From assembly GCF_004799345.1 (NCBI RefSeq), contig NZ_SSMC01000001.1, positions 1,364,001 to 1,428,000 of the forward strand: DNA of 64,000 nt, in the 5' to 3' direction. The notes beneath the pieces were generated by a model that saw only the letters and a program-made list of their open reading frames with translations, did not search any database and was not told the DNA's origin. Both the position numbers and the translations under genes were made by a program. This stretch comes from Robertkochia marina (GTDB lineage Bacteria > Bacteroidota > Bacteroidia > Flavobacteriales > Flavobacteriaceae). Shown in pieces: positions 8,862 to 17,391 of this stretch. Within the stretch, counting starts at the first letter, position 1, and every line of letters starts with the position of its first letter.

Positions 8862-9635
8862 TTAATAAAATTTGAGCCAAAAAGTATCGATTACCTCGAT
8901 CAGGATCAAAATAATAATGATCCACTCTAATATAGTACTTTCCCGGTGTTGCATAATATCTTTGAACAACTCGAGGTTCTCTTTAACCGTAGCCAGCTGG
9001 TCTTCCATGTACCGATGACGGTCGTTGATATCAAAATTGATCTTGAGTTCCATATCCAGTCGATACAAACGTTCATTTTCCCAGGTAATGTCTGAATTAT
9101 CAAGGATATTCGTGTTCTCAGCGATCCTGTTTTTGATGTTCATCACCCTTGCTATATAACGAATGAGTTTTTTGCCTTTCAGGCTTATTTTACCTTTCTC
9201 TTCCAGATACCTGGTATGATGGTTAGTGTCTTCAAGCAGGTTTTCCGCGGTTTGGGTGAAATCATCTAAAACCACCGAATGCGCGAGGTTGATCATAACG
9301 ATCTTAACAGCACCTATATCACTATTTTTTAAACTTATTCTGTTAAATTCTACCTGGTCTTGCTCCCCGTTCAAATTCAGAGACATTTCTTCTCGAAAGG
9401 GTGCTTTATCAGCCTGTTGACAATAGGGCAGTATCTTTTGAATGTAGTTCTCTTCTTCCCCGAAGGGCATGTTAAAAAAACCTATGACTCCGTAGCGAAA
9501 AAGACAAACGAAACGGCCTTCTCCGGAATCATAAAATAATTTATCACCATCCTGAACCTTTAGGGTTCCTGTCATCACTTCTTTACAGGATCGTAAATTT
9601 ATATTTTGCGCGATCCTGATCACCGACGCTTTCAT
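8862..9635 (-). CDS. RMD1/SIF2-family protein (DUF155)
   Basis: 257 aa. The C-terminal half carries the family signature: NFDINDRHRYMEDQLA, then NLELFKDIMQHRES and LEWIIIILILIE, which forms a single membrane-spanning segment near the C-terminus. The eukaryotic relative Rmd1 is linked to microtubules or mitochondria; the bacterial function is unknown. The N-terminal region is soluble, so the protein is probably tail-anchored with a cytosolic domain. First gene of the operon that includes the ATP-grasp and GNAT genes. Confidence 0.85.
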   Translation of the reverse strand: MKASVIRIAQNINLRSCKEVMTGTLKVQDGDKLFYDSGEGRFVCLFRYGVIGFFNMPFGEEENYIQKILPYCQQADKAPFREEMSLNLNGEQDQVEFNRISLKNSDIGAVKIVMINLAHSVVLDDFTQTAENLLEDTNHHTRYLEEKGKISLKGKKLIRYIARVMNIKNRIAENTNILDNSDITWENERLYRLDMELKINFDINDRHRYMEDQLATVKENLELFKDIMQHRESTILEWIIIILILIEVIDTFWLKFY

Positions 9636-10107
9636 GGATATTATCTGATAAGTATTTATTTATTTAATGTGTAGCAGGGCAGTCTTTGAGATTTGGTTGT
9701 CCTTTGGTTCCCAAACCTTAGTGGAATAAATTGTGCTTCTTGCGAATAGTTCAGATACAAAAATTAAACGGGTAAATGTAGTGTAAAAACAGATTGCTTT
9801 TTAAAAAATAACAGGTCCCGGAATAGAAATATTTACCGTGGAATCTTTAGTATACAGCGATGCAGAAATGGGGGGCTTTAACAGGTAAAATGGTGTTATA
9901 AGGGTGATGACTTACCTAATGCTCTCCGAAGTCTGTGACTTCGGAGTATTAAAAATACCTGGAATCAGCTACTATGTAAGTCAGGTCTCCATACCTGTAA
10001 AATCAGATTTAACCTGGTCAGGCGACCAGAACAGTAGTTCCACGAAGTCACAGACCTCGCGGAGCTAATTATAAGAACCAGAGCTTCATTTATTCCGTCA
10101 GCATTAG
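9636..10107. other. Intergenic region with a MITE-like inverted-repeat element
   Basis: 472 bp. The 9636-9916 part is AT-rich and should contain the minus-strand promoter of the DUF155 operon; no clear promoter match was found. The 9917-10070 part holds the palindromic element listed separately. No credible ORF is present. Confidence 0.6.
9917..10070. repeat. MITE-like element with imperfect terminal inverted repeats
   Basis: The left end contains a perfect hairpin CTCCGAAGT-CTGTG-ACTTCGGAG (9924-9946). The right end (about 10040-10066) is an imperfect inverted copy reading GTCTGTGACTTCG on the opposite strand, with GGAGC/GCTCC and TAAT at the margins. Between them are further hairpins, such as CTGGTC-AGGC-GACCAG (10014-10029). 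About 150 bp, non-coding. Confidence 0.55.
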
Positions 10108-10563
10108 TCACCCTAACGGGATCTCCTTTACAGTGGAATGAAGATGAACAATTTTCCATGCCCCGTTTTCCATATTCCAGATCTTGGTAACGATCTCTTT
10201 TATCCGGGTATTGGCGTTCTTGGTATATTCCATGGTTCTGACCACATAAACCGTTTCTGAGTTTAACGGATAGTACTTCAGGGTTTCCTGTTCCGGCGTT
10301 TTAAAGGGGCGGGGGACTTTCTCGCAAAACTTCCTGATCATCTCCCGTGGAGGGGAAGGATTGCCGTTGGCGTAGAAGGTAATATTTTCAGACATGAGAT
10401 CCAGTACCACCTCACAATTACCGTTTGAGAATGCTTGTTGTTCTTTTTCGGTTAATTTCTGAACTTCCTGTCTTGCTTTCTCCAGGGAGGCATCTTGGGC
10501 GAATAGGCTTTGGGTACTTCCGATAAACATAAGAGAGACCAAAATGGGGATGATTGTTTTCAT
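10108..10563 (-). CDS. Secreted NTF2/SnoaL-like protein
   Basis: 151 aa with a Sec signal peptide (MKTIIPILVSLMFIG, cleavage after SLFAQ). The mature part looks like the cone-shaped NTF2-like fold of DUF4440/SnoaL proteins: a long N-terminal helix (LEKARQEVQKLTEKEQQAF), then LMSENITFYANGNPS and terminal strands. No catalytic residues can be assigned. It lies 47 bp downstream of the alpha/beta hydrolase gene on the same strand and is probably co-transcribed. A catalytic or ligand-binding role in the periplasm is possible. Confidence 0.7.
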   Translation of the reverse strand: MKTIIPILVSLMFIGSTQSLFAQDASLEKARQEVQKLTEKEQQAFSNGNCEVVLDLMSENITFYANGNPSPPREMIRKFCEKVPRPFKTPEQETLKYYPLNSETVYVVRTMEYTKNANTRIKEIVTKIWNMENGAWKIVHLHSTVKEIPLG

Positions 10564-10610
10564 AAAACTGTATGATTTGGATGGTTGGTGTTTACTAATG
10601 AATGGTAGTT

Positions 10611-11486
10611 TTATTTTCCGGAGATAAATGCTTCCAGGTAATCAGCCAGTTGTTCCTGGTGGGTATACCACAACTCATGCCCTGCATCCTCTAAATGATG
10701 ATGAATGGCTTCAGGCAGGGCAGTGGCCAATTTTTTATTGATACAAGCAAGCATGGGCATGGTGTTCTCTGCGGTAAGTATCATTACCGGCATGGATAAA
10801 TTTTTAAGTTCTTCCGGTCCGATCTCAGTCCAGGCATTTTTGCTGTTGACCATGGCTTCAACCTCCCTCAGGTTTTGTTTGTAGGATCTTAAAACCTCCG
10901 GGGGCACCTGGTCCTGTATATCCTCACCTGCAAAGAATTCAAAAAGTTCTTTCATAACCAGTGTGGTGTCGTTAGTACGGAAAGCTTTCCTGGTATCTTC
11001 CATCAGATCTTTTTGGACAGTGTCATAGTAAGACCGACAATCAGGAATATTTTTTAACCAATTGATCATAGCAGGCTCAGAAAGTGTCAGTGAAGCGACC
11101 AGTTCGGGGTTACTCAGGGCTACTTCCAAAACGATCTGTCCTCCGTAACTATGACCCACCAGGTGGGTTTTTCCACCCAGAGATCTGAGAAATTCACTTA
11201 GATCTTTTGCCTCAGACTCCACGCCATACCCGGGAACGATCCGGTTATTGTTCGGATAATTATACCGCCGGCTGTAAGAAACGCCCAGGAAGTTCTCATC
11301 CAGCAGGTCCAGGGTGGTAAGAAAGACCCGATAGTCTTCCTGTAGCCCGTGAACAAAGACGATCTTTTCGCCCTCTCCGGTAACTGTGTAATTCAGGGTG
11401 GCATTGTTTAGGGTAACCTGCGACAATTCCTGTGCAGAGACGAAAGTCGAAAAAAGCAATAGAAAGCTGTATAGGATGGTTTTCAT
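10611..11486 (-). CDS. Secreted alpha/beta hydrolase
   Basis: 291 aa with a Sec signal peptide (MKTILYSFLLLFSTFVSAQ). The fold elements are clear: oxyanion-region FVHGLQED, nucleophile elbow GHSYGG (Ser), acid region SMPVMILTAENT and catalytic His in DAGHELWY. An esterase or lactonase activity is likely; the substrate is unknown. The gene follows the arsenosugar operon on the same strand after 93 bp and precedes the NTF2-like gene. Confidence 0.85.
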   Translation of the reverse strand: MKTILYSFLLLFSTFVSAQELSQVTLNNATLNYTVTGEGEKIVFVHGLQEDYRVFLTTLDLLDENFLGVSYSRRYNYPNNNRIVPGYGVESEAKDLSEFLRSLGGKTHLVGHSYGGQIVLEVALSNPELVASLTLSEPAMINWLKNIPDCRSYYDTVQKDLMEDTRKAFRTNDTTLVMKELFEFFAGEDIQDQVPPEVLRSYKQNLREVEAMVNSKNAWTEIGPEELKNLSMPVMILTAENTMPMLACINKKLATALPEAIHHHLEDAGHELWYTHQEQLADYLEAFISGK

Positions 11487-11579
11487 TGTAAAATGAATTT
11501 ATATCCTATTAATTTAAGGAATTATATGGCTAAACTATTAATTTATAATAGAAAGAGTACGTAAAAGCCTTCAGGGGAT

Positions 11580-12290
11580 TCAGGCAATATGTTTGCTATA
11601 ATAATTTTTCAAAGCCTCCGGTCCATGCCCCAAACGGTGCATCAGATGGACCCGGGTAAAATGATATTGCAACCTCCAAAAACCGTTTTTTCGGTAACGC
11701 CGTGCTGAGGTGGTAATGGCAGGTTTTAATATCTTAAAGGGTATGCCTTGTTTATACAGGCGGCTATGAAACTCCCCGTCTTCGTAGATCACATAGGCTT
11801 CATTAAACCCGTTTAGCGATTCGAAAAGATCCTTTTTGATAAATAGGGACTGGTCGCCACCGCGGCATAGAGGAAAATTGAATTGGGTGAACCACTGTGA
11901 ACATTTTAATAGTACATGATCATCATCAAATTCCATGCGAAAACACCCTGCCCGGTAACCGGAATGGACTGCATGGATGATCTTTTGGTCAAAACCCTCA
12001 GGAGGAAAAGAGTCGGCATGCAGAAAGTATAAGATATCTCCCATGGCCCTTTTGGCACCATGGTTCTGTTGAGCAGCCCTTCCTTTGGGTGCGTGAACGA
12101 CCTTCATCTCAAAATGTCTTGCCCGGAACTTGCCTGCAAACGCCGGGGTGCCATCTGAACTGCCTCCGTCGGCGATGATCACTTCGGCGATATGGTTTCC
12201 TGTAATACAGTCGTCAAGGTGTTTCAGCAGGGAGGCGATACCTTCTGCTTCGTTCAATACCGGGATGATGACAGAGATCTTATTGTTCAT
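11580..12290 (-). CDS. TIGR04283-type arsenosugar-cluster glycosyltransferase
   Basis: 236 aa from MNNKISVIIPVLNE. A GT2-fold glycosyltransferase: nucleotide-binding IADGGSSDGT, metal-binding region FLHADSFPP, acceptor segment YEDGEFHSRL. The family was defined by co-occurrence with ArsS and ArsM, and is presumed to put the sugar or aglycone on dimethylarsinoyl-ribose; that step is inferred. An earlier ATG at 12311 exists, but 12290 gives the compact 11-bp overlap with the DUF547 gene that fits translational coupling. Last gene of the operon. Confidence 0.85.
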   Translation of the reverse strand: MNNKISVIIPVLNEAEGIASLLKHLDDCITGNHIAEVIIADGGSSDGTPAFAGKFRARHFEMKVVHAPKGRAAQQNHGAKRAMGDILYFLHADSFPPEGFDQKIIHAVHSGYRAGCFRMEFDDDHVLLKCSQWFTQFNFPLCRGGDQSLFIKKDLFESLNGFNEAYVIYEDGEFHSRLYKQGIPFKILKPAITTSARRYRKNGFWRLQYHFTRVHLMHRLGHGPEALKNYYSKHIA

Positions 12291-12972
12291 TGAGGTCCCA
12301 ATTATATTCAAGGTACTTGATAGGGGTGTCAGGGGTGAGAACGATCTCTGTATAGGTATTTAAAAAATCAGTGAGATCTCCTTTGGCGGTAAAATCCTTT
12401 TTGAACCATTTGAAGATCTTTGATAGTTGCAGGCTATTCTTGCTGATCAGGTTTCTTGAGGTGTCGTTCAGGAAATTCCTTGTTGCATTATCCAGTTGCT
12501 CATTCAGGTTTTCGGCAAGGTAAGCCTCGTCTGCAAGAACAGGGCAGGAGATCGAGGCACAATTAATGGCAAAATGGATCCTGGGTTCGTTCATGGTTCT
12601 CAGGATCTGGTGTTCCACATGATTCAGGCTGATATTTTGCCCCTTGTATGGAATGATCTTCTGCTCCCAGGGCGATTTGATGTCTCTGATGCTTTTCACC
12701 GGATAGTTATCGGCAATAAGTTTCAGGGTGAACGCATTATAGGTGTTGATCCAGTACGCCAGCACCTCTTCCTTCTTCCAGTCTTCTTTCGGAGGGTGGG
12801 TGATCAGTTCATTGAGATAATTCCTGAGAGGTTCCCGGTTTGATACGAGTTTCTCGTAATCAACCATTCCTGCTTCACCAACCACTTCCTGCAATACCGG
12901 GGTAAAAAGATCATGGTTCGGCTTTTGTGCCATGGCGGCTGAGAAGATTAGAAAAAACAAAAGGAATCGCAT
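12280..12972 (-). CDS. Secreted DUF547 protein
   Basis: 230 aa from MRFLLFFLIFSAAMAQ, a Sec signal peptide. The DUF547 core is clear: YWINTYNAFTLKLI, NHVEHQILR, RIHFAINCASISCPVL. The HFAINCAS-SCP segment with two Cys is the most conserved part and suggests a papain-like or metal-binding fold. Its biochemical function is unknown. A longer frame begins at 13056 inside the sterol-desaturase gene; starting at 12972, 1 bp after that gene's stop, makes the signal peptide terminal and is preferred. Confidence 0.85.
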   Translation of the reverse strand: MRFLLFFLIFSAAMAQKPNHDLFTPVLQEVVGEAGMVDYEKLVSNREPLRNYLNELITHPPKEDWKKEEVLAYWINTYNAFTLKLIADNYPVKSIRDIKSPWEQKIIPYKGQNISLNHVEHQILRTMNEPRIHFAINCASISCPVLADEAYLAENLNEQLDNATRNFLNDTSRNLISKNSLQLSKIFKWFKKDFTAKGDLTDFLNTYTEIVLTPDTPIKYLEYNWDLNEQ

Positions 12973-12973
12973 C

Positions 12974-13864
12974 TCAGGAAGCATCTTTTTTATGAATATC
13001 CAGGGGGTAAAGTTCCTGTCCGAGGAAATCTTCCGGGAAATCTTCATCGCCTTCAAATCCGAGCTCCAGGTCTTTTCCGCTGTGTGGGATGTAGTCGGTT
13101 TTAAAGAGGTAATCCCAAAGGCTCAGGCTGATTCCGAAATTCACCCCGTAACGATTAGGTAACTCTTTCCCGTGATGCCAGATATGCATCTTTGGGTTGT
13201 TGAAGATGTATTTGAAAGGACCGTAATCCCACCCAAGATTAGCATGGTTGAGATGGCCTATGGAAATAGCGGTAAAGTGCACAATGGCAACTTGTTCCAC
13301 GGCAAATCCTCCGATCAGGGCAATAGGAATGTACAAAAGACTTTTGTATACCACAGGCTCCATCCAGTGATAGCGCAGGTGGGCGGCAAAGCCCATTTCC
13401 TTTACAGAGTGATGTACTTTGTGGAAGTTCCAGAGGAAAGGCACCCGATGCAGTAATCGATGGGTGTTCCACTGCACGAAATCGGAAACCAGGAAAAAGA
13501 TCAGCAGTCCTGCCCACATGGGCATACTGGAGACATCAACGAGCTGCAGATCACTTAATTCAAGACCCACTACACCCAGAATATCATTTAAAAACTTCGC
13601 TGCCACCTCACTCAAGGCGATCAACACGATCAGGTTGAGCAGGAAGAAGTTGAAGAACATATAGAAGGTGTCTAAAAAGAAGTCCTTGCGAAACATTTTC
13701 TGATCTTTCCTCCAGGGGAATAACAGTTCAAGCCCCCAAACCAGGAGAGAAATAATGATCAGTCCGTAGAAATAGTTCGACCAGTGAAACCGGGTGATCT
13801 CATCAATGAGGTAGCCAAAATACCCGGTGTAGGCATTCTTTATGATCTCCAGATATTCATGCAT
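12974..13864 (-). CDS. Sterol desaturase / fatty acid hydroxylase family membrane protein
   Basis: 296 aa integral membrane protein with several hydrophobic segments (about 32-50, 66-90, 115-130, 175-200). Di-iron His motifs: H135xxxH139, H148xxH151H152, HLNHANL and HIWHH near residue 240. This is the fatty acid hydroxylase pattern, so an O2-dependent hydroxylation or desaturation of a lipid is expected. Sitting between arsM and DUF547 in the arsenosugar operon, it could act on a lipid carrying the arsenosugar; this is inference from position only. Confidence 0.87.
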   Translation of the reverse strand: MHEYLEIIKNAYTGYFGYLIDEITRFHWSNYFYGLIIISLLVWGLELLFPWRKDQKMFRKDFFLDTFYMFFNFFLLNLIVLIALSEVAAKFLNDILGVVGLELSDLQLVDVSSMPMWAGLLIFFLVSDFVQWNTHRLLHRVPFLWNFHKVHHSVKEMGFAAHLRYHWMEPVVYKSLLYIPIALIGGFAVEQVAIVHFTAISIGHLNHANLGWDYGPFKYIFNNPKMHIWHHGKELPNRYGVNFGISLSLWDYLFKTDYIPHSGKDLELGFEGDEDFPEDFLGQELYPLDIHKKDAS

Positions 13865-13920
13865 AATAAATGTGGTTTTCTGTCTTTAATGGTCGGAATA
13901 TCGAGGCATTCCTTTCATTT

Positions 13921-14889
13921 TCAGCAGCATCCGCCCCCGTCGTAATGATAGGTCGACTCTGAGATAAAGATATCATTTCTGTCCAGGCTTTCCAGGGCTC
14001 CGGCTGTTTTATCGCAAACCGCCAGGGGCTGATTTTTAAGCAATACATGTCCATTTTTATCATCGAAGTACTCTTCTTCTCCAAAGTAGATGGCAGCCTT
14101 CCCGGTAAACACACAGGGGCCGTCTTCAGGCATCGGATCTTTAATGGCACAAACCTCTACAGATTCAATATAGATCAATTCATCGGTGTCGTATTGCCCC
14201 GGTGCAAGTACCCTGTATGGGCGTTTTGCCCGGATCTCAATAGTTCCGAACCCGGCATCGGTAAGCATTTTCACATAGTCATTTAAGGGCAGGCTTCCGC
14301 TGAGGCAAAGTGCTCTAAGGCGTTCATCTTCCCGAAGAGATTCGTTCATTTCCTGCTCACAAACAGGGTCACTCATTACCAGGCGTCCATGGGGTTTCAA
14401 TACCCTGTACATTTCCTTTATAGCCTGCTTCAGTTCTTCTTCCTTAAAAATATTAAAAAGGCAGTTCTGGGCGGCAACATCTACAGATTCATCTGCTACC
14501 GGAAGTGCAAGGGCATTCCCTTTTTTAAGGTCAACAAACTCGCTTTTGAACCACGGATTTTGTGCTTCTGCTTCCAGGAAATTCTTTTTGGAGGCTTCCA
14601 GCATTTCGTCTACAACGTCAACCCCGATAACTCCTCCCTTTTGTCTGGAGAAATAAGCGAATTGCAGGAGTTCCATACCTCCGCCAACACCTACATAGAG
14701 AATTCTGGGGTTATTGACCAGGTCGCGTGCATTAACAGTGCTTCCGCAGCCATAATTCATTTCCTGCATGATGGTGGGGATCTTCAGCCCGGGAAGCTCC
14801 CAAACAGGATTGGTAGTACAGCATAGCCCAACGTCCGGGCGGAGTGCTGCCTCTTTGTACACATCAATGGTGGTATCAAGATAACTCAT
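13921..14889 (-). CDS. arsM: Arsenite methyltransferase ArsM, arsenosugar type
   Basis: 322 aa SAM-dependent enzyme expected to methylate As(III) to dimethylarsenic, the substrate for ArsS. Cys pairs that bind As(III) are available at C23-C24 and C48, with more in QNCLFN and VCEQE and a C-terminal GGGCC (C321-C322). The SAM motif is ILYVGVGGGMELLQFA (63-78). It is shorter and differently arranged from classical ArsM (MerR-associated), in keeping with the arsenosugar subfamily. Its ATG overlaps the stop of the upstream nucleoside phosphorylase gene by 4 bp (ATGA). Confidence 0.9.
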   Translation of the reverse strand: MSYLDTTIDVYKEAALRPDVGLCCTTNPVWELPGLKIPTIMQEMNYGCGSTVNARDLVNNPRILYVGVGGGMELLQFAYFSRQKGGVIGVDVVDEMLEASKKNFLEAEAQNPWFKSEFVDLKKGNALALPVADESVDVAAQNCLFNIFKEEELKQAIKEMYRVLKPHGRLVMSDPVCEQEMNESLREDERLRALCLSGSLPLNDYVKMLTDAGFGTIEIRAKRPYRVLAPGQYDTDELIYIESVEVCAIKDPMPEDGPCVFTGKAAIYFGEEEYFDDKNGHVLLKNQPLAVCDKTAGALESLDRNDIFISESTYHYDGGGCC

Positions 14890-15701
14890 GATAAATTTCT
14901 TATAAGTTCTTCAAAAAGGGTGATCATTTGTGGTTCAGCTTTCGCTGCAGTGGCAATAATATCCTGAACACTTACCGGTTGCAGATTGTCAGGATCGCAC
15001 TCATCGGTAAGCACGGAAATTGCCAGTACCGGAATTTTTAACTGATTGGCTACGATAACTTCAGGTATGGTACTCATGCCTACAGCATCGGCACCGATGA
15101 TTTTCAGGTAACGATACTCTGCTCTCGTTTCCAGTTGGGGCCCAACCACCGCCGCATAAACGCCTTTATGTAATTTGATGCCTTTGTTTTCGGCAACAGA
15201 TAAGGCTTTTTTACTGAGCTCAGGGTCATAAGGCTGATACATATCTACAAAGCGCTCTCCGAAGGCCGACACCTCTTTAAAGGCCAGGGGTGAGCCCCCT
15301 TGAAGATTGATATGATCATCAAGCATCATCAATTCGCCTTTATTGTAGGAGGTATTGATGGCTCCGGCAGCATTGGAAATAAAAAAGTTCTTGACTCCGA
15401 GACCTGCCATGGCCCTTATGGGGTAGGTGATCTCAAAAAAGTCATAGCCCTCATAATGATGAAAGCGCCCTTGCATCACCACTACTTTTTTTCCATATAG
15501 AGTTCCGTAAATGAGCTTGCCGCTATGAAATTCTACCGTAGAAAGCGGGAAATGCGGAATATGGTGATAGTGAGCTGTTATACTGTCTTCAATATCGTCA
15601 ACGATCTTTCCCAGGCCGGTACCCAGAACGATGCCTACATCAGCCTTGTCAAAACCTTTGTTTTTAAGGTAGTTTACCGTTTCTTCAAGTTGTTTTACCA
15701 T
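14886..15701 (-). CDS. Purine nucleoside phosphorylase, arsenosugar-cluster type
   Basis: 271 aa from MVKQLEETVN, a trimeric PNP/MTAP-family enzyme. Phosphate loop LGTGLG, HFPLSTVEFHSG, ISNAAGAIN and GPQLETRAE with E191 (equivalent to human PNP Glu201) are all present. The position of human PNP Asn243 is Asp233 (LTDECDP), as in 6-aminopurine-accepting MTAP. Within this operon the likely substrate is the adenosyl-arsenical made by ArsS, releasing adenine and a dimethylarsinoyl-ribose-1-phosphate. An alternative ATG at 15722 would lengthen the overlap with the upstream gene from 17 to 38 bp. Confidence 0.88.
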   Translation of the reverse strand: MVKQLEETVNYLKNKGFDKADVGIVLGTGLGKIVDDIEDSITAHYHHIPHFPLSTVEFHSGKLIYGTLYGKKVVVMQGRFHHYEGYDFFEITYPIRAMAGLGVKNFFISNAAGAINTSYNKGELMMLDDHINLQGGSPLAFKEVSAFGERFVDMYQPYDPELSKKALSVAENKGIKLHKGVYAAVVGPQLETRAEYRYLKIIGADAVGMSTIPEVIVANQLKIPVLAISVLTDECDPDNLQPVSVQDIIATAAKAEPQMITLFEELIRNLS

Positions 15702-16308
15702 CTTTTTGAATATGTATTTCATTCATTAATTCGGGATGCATCTTAAGATCATCTAAATTGTCAACATCATTAAGCTCCCTTAGCAAAGCTACGTTATAGC
15801 CCTTTAAATCTTCTAAAGTAGCCTCTAAAACTAAAGAGCTTCCCCAGGTTTTGTTGTCGAAGATTCCCGGAACCACTTCCTTCAATCCTAAAAGGTAGTA
15901 ACCGCCATCTGCTGCGGGGCCTATAACCACATCGTTATTCTCAAGTTTTAAGAAGGCATCTTCTATCAGGTCTTCTCTTAGATCATACAGGTCACTACCA
16001 ATAATGACCACCTTTTTACGCCCCCGTTTAAACGCTTCCCGGAAAGCATTTTCCATACGAATTCCCAGGTTTTCACCTTCCTGTACGTACCTTGAAAAGG
16101 TAGGGTGATTCCACAGCGGATTTTCGATGATCTTCTCAGAAAAATAGATGCTTTTAGGCGCAGTTACCTTGATGCAAACGGAGGCGGTATGCTGGAGTAA
16201 ACTCCGGTAAATACTCAGGGCATTTTCCTTTCCAATATCTTTAGCCAGACGGGTTTTTACCTTTCCTGCTACAGGATTCTTTACAAATACCAATAGTTCT
16301 TTTTCCAT
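15685..16308 (-). CDS. TIGR04282-type arsenosugar-cluster glycosyltransferase (DUF2064)
   Basis: 207 aa with a nucleotidyl/glycosyl-transferase A fold: N-terminal VFVKNPVAGKVKTRLA, central VVIIGSDLYDL (metal-binding Asp region) and VVIGPAADGGYYLLGL. The family was defined through co-occurrence with ArsS; a role in activating or transferring the arsenosugar ribose or its aglycone is inferred. The usual GSDCP sequence reads GSDLY here, so the Cys is not conserved. It starts 9 bp after arsS and overlaps the phosphorylase gene. Confidence 0.85.
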   Translation of the reverse strand: MEKELLVFVKNPVAGKVKTRLAKDIGKENALSIYRSLLQHTASVCIKVTAPKSIYFSEKIIENPLWNHPTFSRYVQEGENLGIRMENAFREAFKRGRKKVVIIGSDLYDLREDLIEDAFLKLENNDVVIGPAADGGYYLLGLKEVVPGIFDNKTWGSSLVLEATLEDLKGYNVALLRELNDVDNLDDLKMHPELMNEIHIQKDGKTT

Positions 16309-16317
16309 GAGCGGTAA

Positions 16318-17373
16318 TTAAGCAACGGTTCCCTGGCAACTGCTTCCTGAACCGGCGGTACAACCATAACAGTGTTGAGAAAGGATAATGTCGCGTTCCA
16401 GTAACTCTTTTTCCTGATAATCGCTGATGTGTTTAATAGGGTGGTTGACCTTAAGGTCGAGCATTTGATTAAAATCACAGTCATAGAGGAAGCCGTCCCA
16501 GCTTACCGAAATGGTGTTTGTACACATAACTCCACGAGCTGCAGCCGGATTAAAAGCTTCCACCAGGCTATACATATAGTCTTCGTAATTCTCAGAGGCG
16601 ATCAGGTATTCCAAAAACCGGGATATAGGCAGGTTGGTAATGGCAAAGAGTTGGTTGAAAGAGATATCAAAATCCTCCTTGAGCGCCTTTTTAAAATCCT
16701 TTTCCATATCGTCCTGGTTGGCAGGCAAAAAAGCCCCTGCCGGGTTATAGACCAGGTCGAGCTTTAAGTCGCTCCCGGGCATACCGTACCCTCTTTCATT
16801 CAATGCTTTGAGGGCTTTGATGCTTCGGTCAAACACCCCGTCTCCCCGTTGCCGGTCGGTTTTACCCCTGGTCCAGTGAGGCATTGACGAAACCACATGG
16901 ACCCCGTGATCTTTGAAAAAATCAGGAAGGTCGTAATATTTCTTGTTGGCATTAAGAATGGTCAGGTTACTCCTCACGATAAGATCTTTTACTCCGATCT
17001 TCGAAGCCTCTTCAACGAACCACCGAAAGTGTGGGTTCATTTCGGGGGCACCCCCGGTTAGATCAAGCGTATGGGCACCTGTAGTGCGCAACACTTCCAG
17101 GCAGTGTTGCATGGTCTCCCGCGTCATGATCTCCTTTCGGTCCGGGCCCGCATCTACATGACAGTGCTCACAAACCTGGTTACACATATAGCCAAGGTTG
17201 ATCTGCAGGATCTCAAGTCCTGTGGGTCTGAGGGTCTCGATCTTATGTTTTTTTAGCGACTCTTTAAAGGTAGGCAGCTCCCCGTTGGCAAAAATACCAC
17301 TGCTCAGGTATTCCAATTGCTTTACCGGATCGGCCAGGGCATTATTTCTCTTTTTTAAAGATTGTACAGACAT
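16318..17373 (-). CDS. arsS: Arsenosugar biosynthesis radical SAM protein ArsS
   Basis: 351 aa radical SAM enzyme. The 4Fe-4S/SAM motif is C64xxxC68xxC71 (CNQVCEHC), followed by GGAPEMNPHFRW. A C-terminal Cys set (MCTNTISV, LYDCDF, HCYGC, SSCQG with C335, C338 and C346) could bind an auxiliary cluster. In the cyanobacterium Synechocystis, ArsS joins a 5'-deoxyadenosyl group to dimethylarsenic, the committed step to oxo-arsenosugars. The gene is second in the operon, 18 bp after the AhpD-like gene. Confidence 0.93.
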   Translation of the reverse strand: MSVQSLKKRNNALADPVKQLEYLSSGIFANGELPTFKESLKKHKIETLRPTGLEILQINLGYMCNQVCEHCHVDAGPDRKEIMTRETMQHCLEVLRTTGAHTLDLTGGAPEMNPHFRWFVEEASKIGVKDLIVRSNLTILNANKKYYDLPDFFKDHGVHVVSSMPHWTRGKTDRQRGDGVFDRSIKALKALNERGYGMPGSDLKLDLVYNPAGAFLPANQDDMEKDFKKALKEDFDISFNQLFAITNLPISRFLEYLIASENYEDYMYSLVEAFNPAAARGVMCTNTISVSWDGFLYDCDFNQMLDLKVNHPIKHISDYQEKELLERDIILSQHCYGCTAGSGSSCQGTVA

Positions 17374-17391
17374 AGCAATTTTTTCAACGAT

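Noticed and set aside
9646-9662. Half-match to the FNR-type operator (TGATAAGTATTT) upstream of the DUF155 gene
   Set aside because: The right arm is broken and the site is only about 15 bp from the start codon, with no TAnnTT at 23 nt.
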